A DNA stretch of 64,000 bases, taken from NCBI RefSeq assembly GCF_003026475.1, contig NZ_PYMC01000011.1:91517-155516 (forward strand), written 5' to 3'. The stretch comes from Photobacterium lipolyticum. Its GTDB lineage: Bacteria > Pseudomonadota > Gammaproteobacteria > Enterobacterales > Vibrionaceae. Numbering within the stretch: the first letter of the stretch is position 1; the number at the start of each line of letters is the position of its first letter. Positions 18,458 through 28,412 of this stretch are shown one piece after another. The notes under the pieces are model-generated. The model saw nothing but the letters and a program-made list of their open reading frames with translations, ran no database searches and was not told where the DNA came from. Both the position numbers and the translations under genes were made by a program.

Positions 18458-19918
18458 ATGTGCAAAACCAAAATTGTTGCCACGTTAGGCCCCGCCAGTA
18501 ATGATCCGCAAACGATTGAAAAATTGATTTTAGCGGGTGTTAATGTTGTTCGTTTGAATTTCTCTCATGGTTCCTCAGAAGAGCATATTGCCCGCGCAGA
18601 ATTAGTGCGGGCAATTGCTGTACGATTGGGGCGCCATGTTGGGGTTTTGGCTGATCTGCAAGGGCCTAAAATTCGGATTGCTGTTTTTCGTGACGGCAAG
18701 GTGATGCTTGAGAAAGGTCAGGCATTTACCCTTGATGCAGACATGGCATCAGATGCAGGAACAGAAAACGCCGTCGGTTTGGATTTTCCCCAATTAGTCA
18801 ATGACGTGCAGCAAGGCGATGTTTTACTGCTGGATGATGGACGCATTCGTCTAAAAGTTACAGATATTGACGGCGGGAAAGTTCACACCACAGTATTAAA
18901 TGCTGGGGTGCTGTCTAATCGAAAAGGGATCAATTTACTCGGTGGTGGCCTTTCGGCACCCGCGCTTACCGATAAGGATAAGCAAGATATTATCACTGCA
19001 GCCGCTCTTGATGCCGATTATATCGCCGTTTCGTTTCCTCGTAATTCAGCTGATTTACATGAAGCTCGTCAGTTGGTTAAAGCGGCTGGCTGTCACGCTG
19101 CAATCGTGGCGAAAGTTGAACGGGCTGAAGTCGTGGCCTCAGTGAAAGCGATGGATGATGTCATTTTAGCGTCTGATGTGATTATGGTTGCACGGGGGGA
19201 TTTGGGCGTCGAAATAGGTGATGTCAATTTACCTCTGATACAAAAGCGGTTGATTGAGCGGGCGCGTTATCATGGCCGTCCGGTGATCACGGCGACTCAA
19301 ATGATGGAATCGATGATTGAGAATCCCATGCCAACGCGAGCCGAGGTCTTGGATGTTGCCAATGCAGTACTTGATGGTACAGATGCCGTAATGTTATCGG
19401 CCGAATCTGCCGCGGGTAAATATCCGGTTGAAGCCGTTGCTTATATGGCTGACATCGCGAGTGGCGCAGAAGAGCGTATCAGCGAAGCCAGTGATAATTG
19501 GCAAAACTTACTGAATCTATGCTCAGAGCCGCGAAAAAGCATGGCGTTAGCTGCCATGCTGTCGGTATCAAACTCAACCCAAAAGTCAGGTGTGGCAATT
19601 ATTACCGAACAGGGTGACACCCCACGCTTAATGTCTCGCTGGCAGGGTAAGCAGCAGATATGGGCACTGTCTCATGACCCTCGTGTTTTACGTCAACTGG
19701 CATTACTGCGGGGTGTTACACCGGTTTATTTCGAACATGTCGGTAAGACGGGGCAAGTCCTGGCAGAAGAGGTGAAATCTGTTCTCTATTATGCCGAGAT
19801 GTTAAATGACATTGATTCGCTGATCTTAACGCAATTTGAATCACTCGAAAATGTGGGGGATACCGATATTTGTCGATTCATTAAATTAACGAAGGCGGCG
19901 GAACCAGTAGCCGCTTAA
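18458..19918 (+). CDS. pyk: Pyruvate kinase (PykA-like)
   Basis: Converts PEP and ADP to pyruvate and ATP. 486 residues beginning MCKTKIVATLGPAS; AAGG sits upstream of this ATG, whereas the upstream in-frame TTG at 18425 has no ribosome site. Visible features are NFSHGS, the B-domain between about 70 and 165, KVERAEV, the substrate motif MVARGDLGVEI, ATQMMESMI and MLSAESAAG. It is closer to the bacterial PykA (type II) pattern. Its place directly after pgtP suggests a second, locus-specific pyruvate kinase that drains imported phosphoglycerate or PEP; that is inference. Confidence 0.93.
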   Translation: MCKTKIVATLGPASNDPQTIEKLILAGVNVVRLNFSHGSSEEHIARAELVRAIAVRLGRHVGVLADLQGPKIRIAVFRDGKVMLEKGQAFTLDADMASDAGTENAVGLDFPQLVNDVQQGDVLLLDDGRIRLKVTDIDGGKVHTTVLNAGVLSNRKGINLLGGGLSAPALTDKDKQDIITAAALDADYIAVSFPRNSADLHEARQLVKAAGCHAAIVAKVERAEVVASVKAMDDVILASDVIMVARGDLGVEIGDVNLPLIQKRLIERARYHGRPVITATQMMESMIENPMPTRAEVLDVANAVLDGTDAVMLSAESAAGKYPVEAVAYMADIASGAEERISEASDNWQNLLNLCSEPRKSMALAAMLSVSNSTQKSGVAIITEQGDTPRLMSRWQGKQQIWALSHDPRVLRQLALLRGVTPVYFEHVGKTGQVLAEEVKSVLYYAEMLNDIDSLILTQFESLENVGDTDICRFIKLTKAAEPVAA

Positions 19919-20022
19919 CCTGATTTTTTGCCGGTAGATCGGTGTGTTGTTTAGTGATGATACTTCGAGCTCCACCGAAGTGATCACTGTTGGCTCTGAT
20001 TAGCGCCATTTCTCGCTTATTT

Positions 20023-20061
20023 CGCTCGCCTTACTTTGCAAAAAGTGGCGAGCGTTTTTTT
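20023..20061 (+). terminator. Intrinsic terminator after pyk
   Basis: CGCTCGCC (20023-20030) and GGCGAGCG (20047-20054) form an 8-bp perfect stem followed by seven T residues. It separates pyk from the convergent pgtA copy 2. Confidence 0.85.
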
Positions 20062-20065
20062 GCTG

Positions 20066-21343
20066 TTAATTCGATAGCCTGACTTTAAACTCGGCTTTAT
20101 CTAAACCATGTTTTTTCATTCTTAAATACAGTTTCTTGCGTGGTATCTGCAGGTAAGAAGACACTTCATTGATACGCCCGGTAAAGAGGTACAATGCATC
20201 TTCGATGAGTTGTTTCTCATAGTCATCGACCAAGTCATCTAACGGGCTGCTCATTTGATCTAGCGGCTTAGATCGCTCTTGTCCGGTCAGCTTGACAATA
20301 CCAATGGCATACAGCTCTGCGACGTTTTTCAGCTCCAGCACATTTCCAGGCCATTCATGACGATTAAGGGTGTTGATGTAGGCCTTATCAACAGCAGGAA
20401 TAGCCTTATTGAGTTTTTGGCAGCTCAGTTTTAAGAAATGTCTGAATAACGGCGTAATATCGCAGCTGCGTTGCCTTAGGGGCGGCAAAGAAAAGCGCAC
20501 CTGGCTCAAGAAGTAGAACAGTTCAGGTAGCATCTGTTCATTTTCAACAACCTTTTCCGGCTCACCTTCCACAATGGCTAATACTCTCACTTCCTTTTTA
20601 CACTGGCGCTCTTGCTCCAGCAAAAAACGACATAACCATTGCTGTGCTTCAATTGGCATGTCTTGTGGATTGTTGAGACATAAACTGCCACTACGTGCTG
20701 AGATCATGCTCCGTTGCAGATCCGGGGTACAAGTAATCGCTGAACCATTGACGTTTATATAAGGTCCCTGATGAATAATGCTATTTTTATGCAGCAGTTT
20801 GGCAACAGTATGACGGCCGGTGCCGCTTTCCCCTTCAATAAGCACATCTTTGGTTGTGAGTGCGATTTTTGTCACCTGCGCACGAATTTTGACGATTAAA
20901 GGACTGTCACCATTTAATTCGTTTGATGCCGTGTGGATCAGGGTTTTACGCTGATTAATGACCTGTTTACGCTGAGGCAGGAACCGTTCTAATAACGCCA
21001 GAAGATCTGCCGGCTGTAGCGGTTTCTGTAAAAAGTCGATCGCTCCTTTTTTTACCGCATCGACCGCCATCGGGATATCACCGTGGCCAGTGATTATGAT
21101 AACGGGCAGCTCTTCATCAAGGCCTTTTATTTTATCCAGCAACTCTATACCGTTCAGACCAGGCATATACATATCGGTAACGACGACTCCTGGCCAGTTT
21201 TTATCTAGCATCCCCAATACCTGAGTCGGATCTGTTGCGGTTTGTGCTTTATAGCCAGAGACTTCAAGTAAATGTTGATAAGCGTCGACAACATCCTGAT
21301 CGTCGTCAACGATCAGTACTTCAATATCATCATTCATTATCAT
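20066..21343 (-). CDS. PgtA-type response regulator, copy 2
   Basis: Paralogue of the regulator at 11759-13027, 425 residues with the same domain order. The receiver keeps the acidic pair, phosphoacceptor Asp (VVTDMYMPG) and the conserved Lys (DFLQKPLQP). The Walker A loop reads GESGTGRHT, again with Arg for Lys, and there is again no GAFTGA loop. The C-terminal Fis-like helix-turn-helix includes IPRKKLYLRMKKH. It overlaps the upstream kinase gene by 14 bases, exactly as in copy 1, which points to duplication of the whole gene set. Target promoter is unknown; pgtP-pyk lies immediately beyond. Confidence 0.84.
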   Translation of the reverse strand: MIMNDDIEVLIVDDDQDVVDAYQHLLEVSGYKAQTATDPTQVLGMLDKNWPGVVVTDMYMPGLNGIELLDKIKGLDEELPVIIITGHGDIPMAVDAVKKGAIDFLQKPLQPADLLALLERFLPQRKQVINQRKTLIHTASNELNGDSPLIVKIRAQVTKIALTTKDVLIEGESGTGRHTVAKLLHKNSIIHQGPYINVNGSAITCTPDLQRSMISARSGSLCLNNPQDMPIEAQQWLCRFLLEQERQCKKEVRVLAIVEGEPEKVVENEQMLPELFYFLSQVRFSLPPLRQRSCDITPLFRHFLKLSCQKLNKAIPAVDKAYINTLNRHEWPGNVLELKNVAELYAIGIVKLTGQERSKPLDQMSSPLDDLVDDYEKQLIEDALYLFTGRINEVSSYLQIPRKKLYLRMKKHGLDKAEFKVRLSN

Positions 21344-23693
21344 AATTAATTAACTCCAAAACGACCATGGCTCCACCCTGAAGGTTTGAAGCCAGGAAAA
21401 TCTCGCCCCCTAAACGGGTCATAATTGAACGACAAATACTTAACCCCAGGCCAAGCCCGACGTCTTTCGTTGTGGTAAAAGGAATAAAAAGTTTCTTGAT
21501 GCTCTCATCAGCAAAACCATCCCCGGTATCTCTGACCGTAATACGCAGAGGAGAGCTGATAGCGTCAAGTGTGCTTATAGTGATTTCACGCTGTTCGCTT
21601 GCTGCGACAGCATCGCAACTATTCACCATTAAGTTGACCAGGACTTGCTCTAGTTGCACTTGATCGGCTAGAGCATATAGCGCTGTATCAACCTCATTGA
21701 TAATGGTTGTCTTTTGAACTTTCGCCCGGCTTTCAATTATCAGCATGGCTTGATTTATCGACTCATGGATATTGACACGTATAAGCGGGTTGCTCGCTGA
21801 TTGTTTGCGAGAGAAACTGCGTAAGCTGGAAATAATGTTGCCCATGCGTGCGGTAAGGTTGTCTATCTTGTCCAGACTGGATGCCAGCCGATCGTGATTA
21901 TGTTTTTTGATCGCAATTTTAGTAGCAAAAACATGGGTTGAGATAGCAGAAAGAGGTTGGTTTAATTCATGTGCGAGCGATGTCATGGCTTGGCCGACCA
22001 CCGCCATTTTTGCCGCTTGAATGAGGTCATCTTGCGTTGCGCGTAAGTCATCTTCAACTCGCTTACGGTCCTCTATTTCAGCCCTCAACTGTCGGTTACT
22101 GTTGGTCAGAGACTGCGTTTTTTCCCGCACCATATTTTCTAACCAGCGAGCAGCATTCTCCTGTTCGGTGATGTCTGTCATCGTAATAATAACCTTGTCG
22201 CTATTACCTTGTTTAAACAAACGAAAATCGAGTCTCAGGTACTGTATGTTCTCTTGGTAGCTCTGTTTAAGGGTGAGGTTGCAGGCACCATTTTCCACTA
22301 ACGGGCTACCGTCTGAAAAGAGGTACTTAAGCCTTTGCTGCATGTTTTCATTAAATAAATCCCAAACGGTTATATCGGCCATAGCGGTATCGTAGCTAAA
22401 CAGCCTTAAGGCGCTGGGATTAACGGATTCCACAACACCGTTTAAATTGCAGGTGATGATGCTGGCTTGCGTGTTGTTGATCAGGTTCAGGGCATTACTT
22501 TGCTGCATTTCCTGCATCTGGCGACAGAAATCGCGGAGGTTATCACCGAGCAAACCGATTTCATCATCGCCAGTAACCTGAATATTGGCATTCAAATTAC
22601 CCTTGGTAACTGAATCAAGGTCCTTACTTAGTAGGTTCAGGCGTTTCACAATCCCTCTGCCAACCAAGTGGATTGACAGTATAATGGATAAGAATATCGA
22701 CAGAGACACCACGCCCAGCATCATAGCATTGCTATATATGAGGGATTTTCTGGTTTCATTATCTAATTGCTGCAGTGAGGTATCGGCTTGTTCCACCATG
22801 GTCTGGATCCGTTCTTCCTGATCTTTAAGGCGGGTCTGGATACGTTTTTCATGCTGGCTGATCTTCATATGCAGTTCTACATCTTGCTTGAGCAGTTTTT
22901 CAAGCACACCGTCAGGTTCAACTAACGCAATAAATTCTTGCAATAATTGCCGATATGAAATCGTAGAAGGGTAGTGGTGCAGTGTTTGACTCATTTCTCT
23001 GACTTCATTGGTTTTGTAACCAATAAAGTAGAACGCATTACTGAGATCGCGTTGTTGGCGTTGCTGAATGATCTCCTGAACCAATTGGTGAAGTTTGTTT
23101 TCATTAATGGTGATCGCTTGGATCAGCGAAAACTCGGTCATGACACCTGCGATGGCTTCACTGTTAATGGCATTGGGTAACATTCGCGTTAATTGCCATT
23201 CCACCTCCTGGCGCAGTGGGGTCAGTTCATCGACCAAATCCTGATGGAGCCATCTGATGGTGTTTTCGGTTTGTGTTAGCGAGTACAAGTGTGTGTTACG
23301 CTGGTTTACTAAATTAGCATAAGCATCGATATCTTCCCGCAAGATTTCATGTTCAGTCTTTATCGATGGGTATGACTTTAGGCCGGCCGTGTCAGTGATC
23401 GCATTGGTGATCTGTTGCAGCTTGATGTTGATGTTCTGCTTCAGATCGTTATGCATGATGGGGTCAGTATTGTGGCTCAACAGAGAAAGGGTGGCCTGCA
23501 GGCCAGAGGTATTTCTTTCTAGCTGGTAACTTGCCTTGAGAGTTGGCATATTTTTGTCAACGATCGCCTCAATCTGGTTATCGATGGCTTCCCAGTTGAC
23601 TACCGCAATCAAGCTTACGCTGACGGTGAGAAAAGCCATAAAGGCAATCGCGGCAATCAGGCGATATCCAATTGTTTTCCTGCGAAGCATCAT
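21330..23693 (-). CDS. PgtB-type sensor histidine kinase, copy 2
   Basis: Paralogue of the kinase at 13014-15392; 787 residues aligning with it over the whole length, nearly without gaps in the first 450 residues. TM1 lies at about 13-33, a helical periplasmic region at 35-318, TM2 at about 322-344, then HAMP, a PAS-like segment (400-512), a coiled coil and the H-box LAHELNQPLSAI with H575. The ATPase part shows QVLVNLMVNSCDAV, DTGDGF and GLGLGLSICRS. It overlaps pgtC copy 2 by four bases (ATGA-type) and pgtA copy 2 by 14 bases. All catalytic motifs look intact, so both copies should be active kinases. Confidence 0.86.
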   Translation of the reverse strand: MMLRRKTIGYRLIAAIAFMAFLTVSVSLIAVVNWEAIDNQIEAIVDKNMPTLKASYQLERNTSGLQATLSLLSHNTDPIMHNDLKQNINIKLQQITNAITDTAGLKSYPSIKTEHEILREDIDAYANLVNQRNTHLYSLTQTENTIRWLHQDLVDELTPLRQEVEWQLTRMLPNAINSEAIAGVMTEFSLIQAITINENKLHQLVQEIIQQRQQRDLSNAFYFIGYKTNEVREMSQTLHHYPSTISYRQLLQEFIALVEPDGVLEKLLKQDVELHMKISQHEKRIQTRLKDQEERIQTMVEQADTSLQQLDNETRKSLIYSNAMMLGVVSLSIFLSIILSIHLVGRGIVKRLNLLSKDLDSVTKGNLNANIQVTGDDEIGLLGDNLRDFCRQMQEMQQSNALNLINNTQASIITCNLNGVVESVNPSALRLFSYDTAMADITVWDLFNENMQQRLKYLFSDGSPLVENGACNLTLKQSYQENIQYLRLDFRLFKQGNSDKVIITMTDITEQENAARWLENMVREKTQSLTNSNRQLRAEIEDRKRVEDDLRATQDDLIQAAKMAVVGQAMTSLAHELNQPLSAISTHVFATKIAIKKHNHDRLASSLDKIDNLTARMGNIISSLRSFSRKQSASNPLIRVNIHESINQAMLIIESRAKVQKTTIINEVDTALYALADQVQLEQVLVNLMVNSCDAVAASEQREITISTLDAISSPLRITVRDTGDGFADESIKKLFIPFTTTKDVGLGLGLSICRSIMTRLGGEIFLASNLQGGAMVVLELINYDNE

Positions 23694-24940
23694 TTGCTCC
23701 CTTCGCGCTCGGCAATGATCTTCTGGCTGAGAGCGATCGATTGCTCAAGTTGACTACCCATAATACGGCGCCAGGCATTAATGCATCTTGCAGTTTGCAC
23801 GTCCGTACGGGATAGCGACAGTTCATGATACATATCGCTATTGGCCTGAGTTTCAGTGACCGGTGGGGTCGAAGCCAGACGGATCGCTAAATTGAATTGG
23901 CGGCGGTGTTCGTCTGTCAGGTTTTGCACCGTGTTGAGCTTGTGGATAAGCTGCCAAGCCTGGTTTAATAATACTAACTGGTGACTGATAGTTTGTTCAA
24001 ATAGTTGTTTTACAAGTGCTTTCCGGTGACGCATAAGGGGCATATTCAGCGGTTGGCGTGTATAAGATGGTACTGTTTTCTGCTTTAAGCCATATTTGTG
24101 CAGCGAACTCGTCGGCAGTTTTGCCTGCACCTCATCAGAGAGTAAATATTTAATCAATGCCAGGCTATGCTTGGATTGATGGGTATTGTTGACGGCTGCG
24201 ATATAACTCGGGATCTGCGGACTGTGATTCTGGTAATTGAATCCTATAAAAGGGAATTGTCTCTGGCTTTCGTAGGCGAAGCTGTCAATAACGGGACCAA
24301 TACCTGCCAGACCACGAGAAATGGCATCGCTCACCCCAAAACTACGGGCAGAAATTGAAGCTAAGTTACCACCAATTTGTAATAGAAGTTTCCAGCCATC
24401 TTTCCAGCCATATCGTTGCAGAATGTTTTCAACCATCAGATGCGTGGTACCAGAGCGGTATGGGCTGCTCATGATCACATGCCGGAAATATTGGGGGTGG
24501 GTCAGATTTTCCCAATTGACCGGTATATCAAGATTATGCTTGGCTAGGTAATCTTTGTTCCACATCAAGCCATAGCCTGAGTAACCGAAGATAACAATGT
24601 TCGCTGACTGACTTTGCCTAAATGGCTGTATGAGTTGTGAATGAGTGATGTCAGCTGTAAGTTCAATTAGCTTATTTTGTTCAATCAAAGGTTGGAGTGT
24701 AAATTGCGATGATGAAATCACAATATCAATATCATGACCGTTTTTTTCCAGCAAGCGAACACCTGATTCTCCCCGGCGGTGAAGAACTTTGATCTTTGCA
24801 TCTGGGTATTGCTTCTGAAACTCCAGAGTTATTGGTGTAATTGCTGATTCAGTAAACGTTGTCAGAATAATTAAATGATTCGTTGGTGCAGCAATGCAAC
24901 CTGGCGAAATAATTAGCAATAACAGAAGCAATCGAATCAT
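23690..24940 (-). CDS. PgtC-type periplasmic binding protein, copy 2
   Basis: Paralogue of the protein at 15399-16676; 416 residues with a signal peptide (MIRLLLLLLIISPGCIA; the Cys near residue 15 raises the possibility of a lipoprotein, but the flanking residues are a poor lipobox). Conserved with copy 1: ILTTF, DIVISSS, FGYSGYGLM, RSGTT, LMVENILQ, DGWKLLLQIGGN and RSFGVSDAISRG. Differences concentrate in the C-terminal third, which could change ligand or kinase partner preference. It is first in its own pgtC-pgtB-pgtA unit. No strong ribosome site is seen at the start. Confidence 0.8.
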   Translation of the reverse strand: MIRLLLLLLIISPGCIAAPTNHLIILTTFTESAITPITLEFQKQYPDAKIKVLHRRGESGVRLLEKNGHDIDIVISSSQFTLQPLIEQNKLIELTADITHSQLIQPFRQSQSANIVIFGYSGYGLMWNKDYLAKHNLDIPVNWENLTHPQYFRHVIMSSPYRSGTTHLMVENILQRYGWKDGWKLLLQIGGNLASISARSFGVSDAISRGLAGIGPVIDSFAYESQRQFPFIGFNYQNHSPQIPSYIAAVNNTHQSKHSLALIKYLLSDEVQAKLPTSSLHKYGLKQKTVPSYTRQPLNMPLMRHRKALVKQLFEQTISHQLVLLNQAWQLIHKLNTVQNLTDEHRRQFNLAIRLASTPPVTETQANSDMYHELSLSRTDVQTARCINAWRRIMGSQLEQSIALSQKIIAEREGSK

Positions 24941-25100
24941 GATAGTTAATACTATATCCCTTTATTGGTAGGTTTTATATACAAGGTTAATTCGCGAGAT
25001 TATACCTAAATAATGTCACTTATTTTCAATCTTCTAAGATGTTGGTGATTTTTATAGATGGGACGATCGAAATGTGTCATTAGTGACTCCTTGCTGGTGT

Positions 25101-25150
25101 GGGTATATACCCAAGTAACCTCAAGATGCTCGTTTCAGCGAGAATTTCCA
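25101..25150. repeat. Partial copy of the TATACCCAA element
   Basis: Begins GGGTATATACCCAAG, continues CCTCAAGATGC and contains TTTCAGCGAGAATT, which matches the interior of the right arm of the full element at 26048-26314. Only one end is present. It lies in the 338-base gap 24941-25278, which otherwise holds the yfbU terminator and no gene. Confidence 0.6.
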
Positions 25151-25202
25151 GCTGCTAAGGTCAGGCGCTAATTTGCATTGTTAGTAGGTGTTTGTGGGCA
25201 AT

Positions 25203-25229
25203 AAAACCGGAGTAGGGACTCCGGTTTTT
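25203..25229 (-). terminator. Intrinsic terminator after yfbU
   Basis: AAAACCGGAGT, a 4-base loop and ACTCCGGTTTT form an 11-bp perfect stem with T-rich flanks on both strands. It lies 50 bases beyond the yfbU stop codon. Confidence 0.85.
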
Positions 25230-25278
25230 AAATATATAGAAGAATATTAAGTGCAAATACTGCTAAATATAAATAGCA

Positions 25279-25779
25279 CTAGGCATTCAAAATTTGTTGA
25301 ATCTCAGTAGCGGATAAATGATATTGGCGGGGACAGTTGCGCCAAGTTTGCAGCATACGTTGGTATTTTTCTAACATTGGCACCTGACTGTTGAACTGGT
25401 GCTCAGATTTATCAAACTGAGGATACAGACCTTCTTCGTCAGTTAAGAATCGCACATAGTGAACCAGTTGTGATTCTGTGGCGGCATCAAAGCCCAGAAA
25501 TTGCAGGCGGCGTGGCTCAACCAGTTGCTGGTTAGCCTCATCGAGCATTTTATAAGATTCCTGCAGCGCGTGATGCATCTCCATGAAGTCAATAACATTG
25601 CGGCAGGTTTCTTCAGGAAGGCAGCCGAAGTCTTTGTTCAGTTCGCGCATTTGCAGGCCATAACCGCGCTCAACAATGGTTTGAAGTCGGCGATATTTTT
25701 CTGCGTTTTCAGGGTTCATCTGAGACATCAGAGAATACTGGTTAGAAAGAATAAGACGTTGAGCGTTTGTCATTTCCAT
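25279..25779 (-). CDS. yfbU: UPF0304 protein YfbU
   Basis: A 166-residue cytoplasmic protein of the UPF0304 family. It aligns along its full length with E. coli YfbU, from [16 protein letters not shown] through [18 protein letters not shown] to [16 protein letters not shown]. It is rich in helices and charged residues with no membrane segment. The biochemical role is not established; overexpression in E. coli has been linked to growth arrest. In E. coli yfbU is next to yfbV and ackA; here it is about 21 kb from them, separated by the ABC, chemoreceptor and pgt genes. Confidence 0.95.
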   Translation of the reverse strand: MEMTNAQRLILSNQYSLMSQMNPENAEKYRRLQTIVERGYGLQMRELNKDFGCLPEETCRNVIDFMEMHHALQESYKMLDEANQQLVEPRRLQFLGFDAATESQLVHYVRFLTDEEGLYPQFDKSEHQFNSQVPMLEKYQRMLQTWRNCPRQYHLSATEIQQILNA

Positions 25780-26047
25780 AATAAAAGGCCTTAATATTGT
25801 TATGTTCTGCGGTTGAGATTATCAGGTTAAGTTTAAAAAAGCTTGATCTGACGAGGCGTAGCCGTCGTTTTTGTACTAAATATAACCGAGTGATGAAAGC
25901 TTAAGCAATAAATCGATATATTGTTGATTTTTATGTATTTAACCTTATATTTTTTGGGGGTTTGTGTTGATCTTGCTTTCTACAATCGTAGTTTAGGAAA
26001 AGGGGGTAAGGCAATTGATGTGCAATGATAGTTTTACAGTGGGGAGC

Positions 26048-26314
26048 TATACCCAAACCACCTCAAGATGCAAGATTCAGAGCTTCCTCTGGGAACTCAA
26101 TTCGAATGAAATGTGTGTAGGAATGGCGAGCCCTTTCAAACACATTTTGTGAAGAAGTGATTTTCCAGAGGAGCTCCCAAAGGGCGTGTTTCATTGGCTT
26201 TTATTCTGTGTTAGCCATTCTCTAAATAGATCTACTATTCACTCAAATGGCTGCCTTGACTAAAAGCCAATGAATTCTCGCTGAACTCTGCATTTTGAGG
26301 TGGTTTGGGTATAT
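26048..26314. mobile_element. MITE-like palindromic element, about 267 bp
   Basis: Terminal inverted repeats begin TATACCCAAACCACCTCAAG at the left, and the right end is its reverse complement over about 24 of 25 bases. The interior is also self-complementary in parts (CATTGGCTTTTA against TAAAAGCCAATG). No open frame codes a transposase. It occupies most of the 613-base gap between yfbU and fhs (25780-26392), which has no gene; a weak hairpin at 26317-26343 may end fhs transcription. Confidence 0.75.
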
Positions 26315-26392
26315 AAGAAAGAGCCACTAAATGTAGCCCTTTCGTGTTTGGATGACAATAAGCGTTCTTTGAATTTACTTGCTTAAAGGCGG

Positions 26393-28147
26393 TTAGCTTA
26401 AGCCTACAATATTGCCATTGTCATCCAGATCTAATGCCATATAAGCTGGCTTTTCGGGCAAGCCCGGCATGGTCATGACATTACCGCACAGCGCATAAAC
26501 AAATCCCGCTCCCGCACAGAGTTTTAGTTCACGGACCGGCAGAAGAAAACCTCTCGGTGCGCCTTTCACGCTGGGATCATGGGTGATTGATAATGGTGTT
26601 TTTGCCAGACAGACCGCTAAATTATCATGGCCCTGAGCTTTCAGTTCTGCCAGTTGTTGTTTGGCCCGTTCAGACAATTCAATACCTTGGCTACCATACC
26701 CCACCTCGGCGACCGTCATTAGTTTCTCTTCTAAAGTCTGTGACAGGCTGTAAAGTGGTTTAAAGTCAGCCGGTGTTTCACAGGCTGTAACCACGGCTCG
26801 AGCCAGTGCAATGGCCCCGTCACCGCCTTTACCGAAAGCTTCGCTGATCGCCACATCAACATAAGTGCCAAAGTCCTGGGCATTAACCATTGCTTTTAGC
26901 TGTGCAAGTTCGGCATCGCTATCTTGCGGGAAGCGGTTAATGGCAACCACAACCGGTAAACCGTATTTGGCGGCGTTACGAATGTGCCATTTCAGGTTCT
27001 CAAAACCCGCGACGAGTGCTTTTTCATCCGGGGCGAAAATAGCTTCGGGCAGTGGCTGACCCGGACGTAAATCATACAGTCCTGAGTTGGCTTTTAATCC
27101 GCGCAGTGTTGCAACCATGACCGCACAATCAGGGCCTCGTTCGGCTTGTTGTGCTTTGATGTTACAGGCTTTCTCTAACCCCATATCAGAGCCAAAACCG
27201 CCTTCGGTAACGGTGAATTCACTTAATTTCAGCGCGATACGATCGGCAATGATGGATGAGTTTCCATGGGCAATATTGGCGAATGGTCCGGCATGAATAA
27301 GGGTCGGCACACCTTCCAGCGTCTGCATGAGCGTCGGCTCAATGGCTTCGCACAGAGTAACGGCCATGGCACCCGCAACGTGAAGATCGTCGGCAGTGAT
27401 TGCCTGGCCATCAATATTATAAGCCAGTACGATGCGGCCGATTCGCGCACGCATATCAGCAAGATCTCTGGATAAGGCCAGAATTGCCATTAACTCTGAA
27501 GCAGCAGAAATATCAAAACCGTCTTCACGTTCCAAGCCATTAATGGTTTTTCCCGGCTCATTAAGTCCCACGGTGATCTTGCGCAGCGCACGGTCATTGT
27601 GATCCATGACTCGCTTCCAGACTATACGGTTAATATCGATACGCAGCGGTGTCAGCTCGGTTCGCCGGGCAAATTGCTCATAACCGTGGCGTTCTTCATG
27701 GTACAGGCGGGCATCAATTGCTGCCGCCGCAAGGTTATGGGCGGCGGTGACAGCATGAATATCACCAGTTAAATGCAGGTTTAGCTTTTCCATCGGGGCG
27801 ACCTGGCTATAGCCTCCACCAGCCGCGCCGCCTTTCACGCCAAAGACCGGCCCCATCGAAGGCTGGCGAATACAGGCAATGACTTTTTTCCCCACTTTGG
27901 CTAACCCTTGCGATAAGCCAATGGTGGTGACCGTTTTACCTTCACCGAGAGGCGTCGGGGTGATGGCTGTCACTAGCACCAACTTCCCTTCAGGTTTATC
28001 AGCCAGGCGTTTAAGAATTGAAGGTTTAACCTTGGCTTTCAAGGAGCCTTGTGGTGTCAGGTCTTCAGGTTTAATACCTGTAACTTGGGCAATCTGGTCG
28101 ATAGGAGTGAGTAGGGTGTCGCGGCAAATTTGAATGTCGCTTTTCAT
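26393..28147 (-). CDS. fhs: Formate-tetrahydrofolate ligase
   Basis: ATP-dependent ligation of formate to tetrahydrofolate, giving 10-formyl-THF for purine and formyl-Met synthesis, or reversed to make ATP. It has 584 residues against about 555-560 in the family. The nucleotide loop [10 protein letters not shown] lies near residue 65, with the conserved [14 protein letters not shown] and HLTGDIHAV segments after it and the C-terminal part [19 protein letters not shown]. The start at 28147 has GAGG about 10 bases away. It is downstream of the formate channel gene on the same strand, which suggests capture of imported or fermentative formate. Confidence 0.96.
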   Translation of the reverse strand: MKSDIQICRDTLLTPIDQIAQVTGIKPEDLTPQGSLKAKVKPSILKRLADKPEGKLVLVTAITPTPLGEGKTVTTIGLSQGLAKVGKKVIACIRQPSMGPVFGVKGGAAGGGYSQVAPMEKLNLHLTGDIHAVTAAHNLAAAAIDARLYHEERHGYEQFARRTELTPLRIDINRIVWKRVMDHNDRALRKITVGLNEPGKTINGLEREDGFDISAASELMAILALSRDLADMRARIGRIVLAYNIDGQAITADDLHVAGAMAVTLCEAIEPTLMQTLEGVPTLIHAGPFANIAHGNSSIIADRIALKLSEFTVTEGGFGSDMGLEKACNIKAQQAERGPDCAVMVATLRGLKANSGLYDLRPGQPLPEAIFAPDEKALVAGFENLKWHIRNAAKYGLPVVVAINRFPQDSDAELAQLKAMVNAQDFGTYVDVAISEAFGKGGDGAIALARAVVTACETPADFKPLYSLSQTLEEKLMTVAEVGYGSQGIELSERAKQQLAELKAQGHDNLAVCLAKTPLSITHDPSVKGAPRGFLLPVRELKLCAGAGFVYALCGNVMTMPGLPEKPAYMALDLDDNGNIVGLS

Positions 28148-28412
28148 ATGGGCTCATTTCCTCATAGCGATGACAACAGGGAATAGTGACAACGGATATA
28201 CTGCATCAGATTGGATCAACAGGCTGCGCAATCGTTTGCGTCGTGTTTATACCATAATTTTATCATGGATAAATAGAGTAATGGCGAGATAAATGTTGGT
28301 ATTTTACATGGGGCGTTCTGTGGCGGTCGAGGTCTGGGTTAATTGTGGCTGCTGCGGCCGGAGAAATTTTAGGCTGGTGTGATTTCGCTCATCGGTTCGT
28401 AATGTGGGGAGA

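Noticed and set aside
11759..24940. Duplicate pgtABC sets as an assembly artefact
   Set aside because: The copies differ throughout at protein and DNA level, so they are true paralogues.
26048..26314. Possible insertion sequence
   Set aside because: There are terminal inverted repeats but no transposase reading frame, so only a MITE-like call is supportable.
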